A stretch of DNA of 41,381 nucleotides from Thermoplasmatota archaeon (GTDB lineage: Archaea; Thermoplasmatota; Penumbrarchaeia; Penumbrarchaeales; Penumbrarchaeaceae), in the NCBI GenBank assembly GCA_016928095.1, contig JAFGLL010000010.1, forward strand, positions 1-41,381, written 5' to 3'. The notes under the pieces were generated by a model. The model made no database searches and was not told where the DNA came from. It saw only the letters and a list, made by a program, of their open reading frames with translations. Of the stretch, positions 40,366 through 41,381 are shown in pieces. The position numbers were made by a program, and so were the translations under genes. Within the stretch, counting starts at the first letter, position 1. The number at the start of each line of letters is the position of its first letter.

Positions 40366-41265
40366 ATGATGCTTCGAATGTGCACTGACCATGGGTATTT
40401 CAGAGGAGAGGACTGTCCTGTCTGCGGAGAAGAGGGGAAGTTCCTCATGAGCTCCTACGAGCTGGAATCACTTGGAAGGATATTGGCCGGCATACTGAGA
40501 CATTTTCCCGAGAAGTTCGGGCTTGACATGGATGAGGAGGGGTTCGTTGACATCTACAAGATGGTGTCAGCCATCAAACGCAAGAGAGGCGATAGAATGA
40601 GGTGGTTGAGACCGACCCATATCATCGGTCTGGTAGAGACCGATCCCAAAGGGAGATATCAGGTGGACAGCAACCATGTCAGGGCGACCTACGGCCACTC
40701 CATAGAGCTCAGCATGAGCCTCCCCACCGATAACATCCCAGAGAGGCTCTACTATCCATCAGACCCGGGAGAGGTCGACCAGCTCCTCAAGAACGGCCTC
40801 CACCCGGTGGACAGGACCATGGTCCATCTCTCGAAGACCTGGAACGATGCCTACGAGGCCGGGATACACCGTGAAGGTCCCGATCCGGTCATTATCAGGA
40901 TCGATGCCGAGGGAGCCCAGAACAACGGGATCATCATTCAGAGGGCAGGGAAGACAGTATTCACAGTGGAGGAGATACCCTCGGATTTCCTATCTCTCTC
41001 GGATGAGGTCGATATCGAGCTTTCCAGGAAGGAGATGATGGAGAGAGGTATCGATCTGGATGAGAAGGTACCGGAGAAGGAAAAGGAGACATCTGACCCG
41101 GACGAGCCTTCAGATGATGATGACCTAGATGTGGAAGAGGGCGACCTCACGGATAAGGACGCTGACCTGCTGGAGGACGACGAGACGGATGAGGACCTCG
41201 AATTCGAGGATGATGATATTACCGATGATGACCTGGACATAGAAGAGGATGGGTCCGACAAATGA
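40366..41265 (+). CDS. kptA: RNA 2'-phosphotransferase KptA/Tpt1 with N-terminal zinc knuckle and acidic tail
   Basis: NAD+-dependent enzyme that moves an internal RNA 2'-phosphate to ADP-ribose. The N terminus has a C6-H9-C17-C20 zinc knuckle usual in archaeal KptA. The catalytic body spans about 32-225: GILRHFPEKFGL (R45-H46), NHVRATYGHS (R106), LYYPSD, HPVDRTMVHLS (R150) and QNNGIIIQRAG. These match the Arg-His-Arg-Arg set of Tpt1. After about 240 the protein ends in a tail of about 60 residues made almost only of Asp, Glu and Leu/Ile, with repeated DDLD-EE units; this tail is not part of the family core. ATG 40366 or 40369 both fit; AAGGTGA precedes them. RtcB in this window makes no 2'-phosphate, so the archaeal substrate is unclear. 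Confidence 0.93.
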   Translation: MMLRMCTDHGYFRGEDCPVCGEEGKFLMSSYELESLGRILAGILRHFPEKFGLDMDEEGFVDIYKMVSAIKRKRGDRMRWLRPTHIIGLVETDPKGRYQVDSNHVRATYGHSIELSMSLPTDNIPERLYYPSDPGEVDQLLKNGLHPVDRTMVHLSKTWNDAYEAGIHREGPDPVIIRIDAEGAQNNGIIIQRAGKTVFTVEEIPSDFLSLSDEVDIELSRKEMMERGIDLDEKVPEKEKETSDPDEPSDDDDLDVEEGDLTDKDADLLEDDETDEDLEFEDDDITDDDLDIEEDGSDK

Positions 41266-41293
41266 CCCAAACTCCCCATACCAGGCCGTAAAC

Positions 41294-41303
41294 CGTTAAA
41301 TAG
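41294..41303 (+). promoter_or_regulatory. TATA box of the tRNA gene
   Basis: CGTTAAATAG lies about 38 bp before the tRNA 5' end, the usual spacing for an archaeal tRNA promoter with a short leader. Confidence 0.5.
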
Positions 41304-41337
41304 GACCGTTCGATTAGGGCCCGTTCAAGCCAATAAT

Positions 41338-41381
41338 GCAGAGGTAGCTCAGCCCGGTAAGGCGCGAGACTGGAATACGAC
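41338..41381 (+). tRNA. tRNA-Ser(GGA), 5' part, apparently intron-containing
   Basis: The 5' half of a tRNA cut by the window end. Acceptor strand GCAGAGG, TA at 8-9, and a D arm with GCTC-AGCCCGGTA-AGGC (41347-41363). The anticodon-arm left side is CGAGA, then C-T-GGA-A with anticodon GGA at 41372-41374. GACTGGAA and TAAGGCGC are typical of tRNA-Ser. The next bases should be ATCTCG to close the stem, but TACGAC is found instead. The simplest reading is an archaeal intron at the canonical 37/38 position. The 3' exon is outside the window. Confidence 0.72.

Noticed and set aside
1-41381. CRISPR arrays, insertion sequences, prophage or integrase genes
   Set aside because: No regularly spaced direct repeats, transposase, integrase or terminal inverted repeats were seen; gene content is of chromosomal type throughout.

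Overview
The window looks like a chromosomal segment of an archaeon, most likely an uncultured Thermoplasmatota (Euryarchaeota). The archaeal signs are an RtcB RNA ligase, a KptA-type 2'-phosphotransferase, an apparently intron-containing tRNA gene, TATA-type promoters about 25-35 bp before many starts, several probably leaderless genes, strong GGAGGTGAT-type ribosome sites inside operons, and many secreted proteins rich in N-glycosylation sequons with one C-terminal membrane anchor. The phylum is inferred from the combination of membrane-linked tandem winged-helix regulators and giant Ig/beta-helix surface proteins, not from a marker gene. No insertion sequence, phage gene or CRISPR array is seen. 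Genes fill the window: no gene-free gap exceeds 300 bases.

Layout. 1-6.5 kb, minus strand: partial leucyl-tRNA synthetase, nadC, a beta-helix surface protein and a PAP2-type membrane phosphatase/transferase. 6.5-9.9 kb: an HD phosphohydrolase, then (minus) a single-repeat TBP-like protein with a zinc ribbon plus a tail-anchored small protein, then nadE and an unknown gene. 9.9-16.2 kb: two neighbouring membrane-linked regulatory systems that diverge from one promoter region. One is a three-gene set (anchored ectodomain, 3-TM protein, tandem winged-helix protein). The other is a single 1266-residue protein joining an ectodomain, a membrane segment and two winged helices. A perfect 17-bp palindrome lies between them. 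16.2-20.2 kb: purine salvage (methylthio-nucleoside/purine nucleoside phosphorylase and a phosphoribosyltransferase), an MBL hydrolase, and a pcm-purA pair.

20.3-28 kb: a KaiC/RecA-like ATPase with an unusual Walker A, a disordered charged protein, a 1756-residue helical-repeat protein with a period of about 67 residues, and a convergent TPR protein. 28-34 kb: an orphan DNA methylase, RtcB, a DtxR/MntR repressor with a mixed Mn/Fe-type metal site, and a compact SMC/Rad50-like ATPase translationally coupled to a 114-residue protein of unknown type. 34-41.4 kb: a 1917-residue membrane-anchored subtilase, a small ORF, KptA with an acidic tail, and the 5' part of a tRNA-Ser(GGA) gene.

The strongest candidates for undescribed systems are the half-TBP/zinc-ribbon operon, the ATPase plus giant solenoid cluster, the SMC-like ATPase with its coupled small partner, and the paired split/fused transmembrane regulators sharing a palindromic site.
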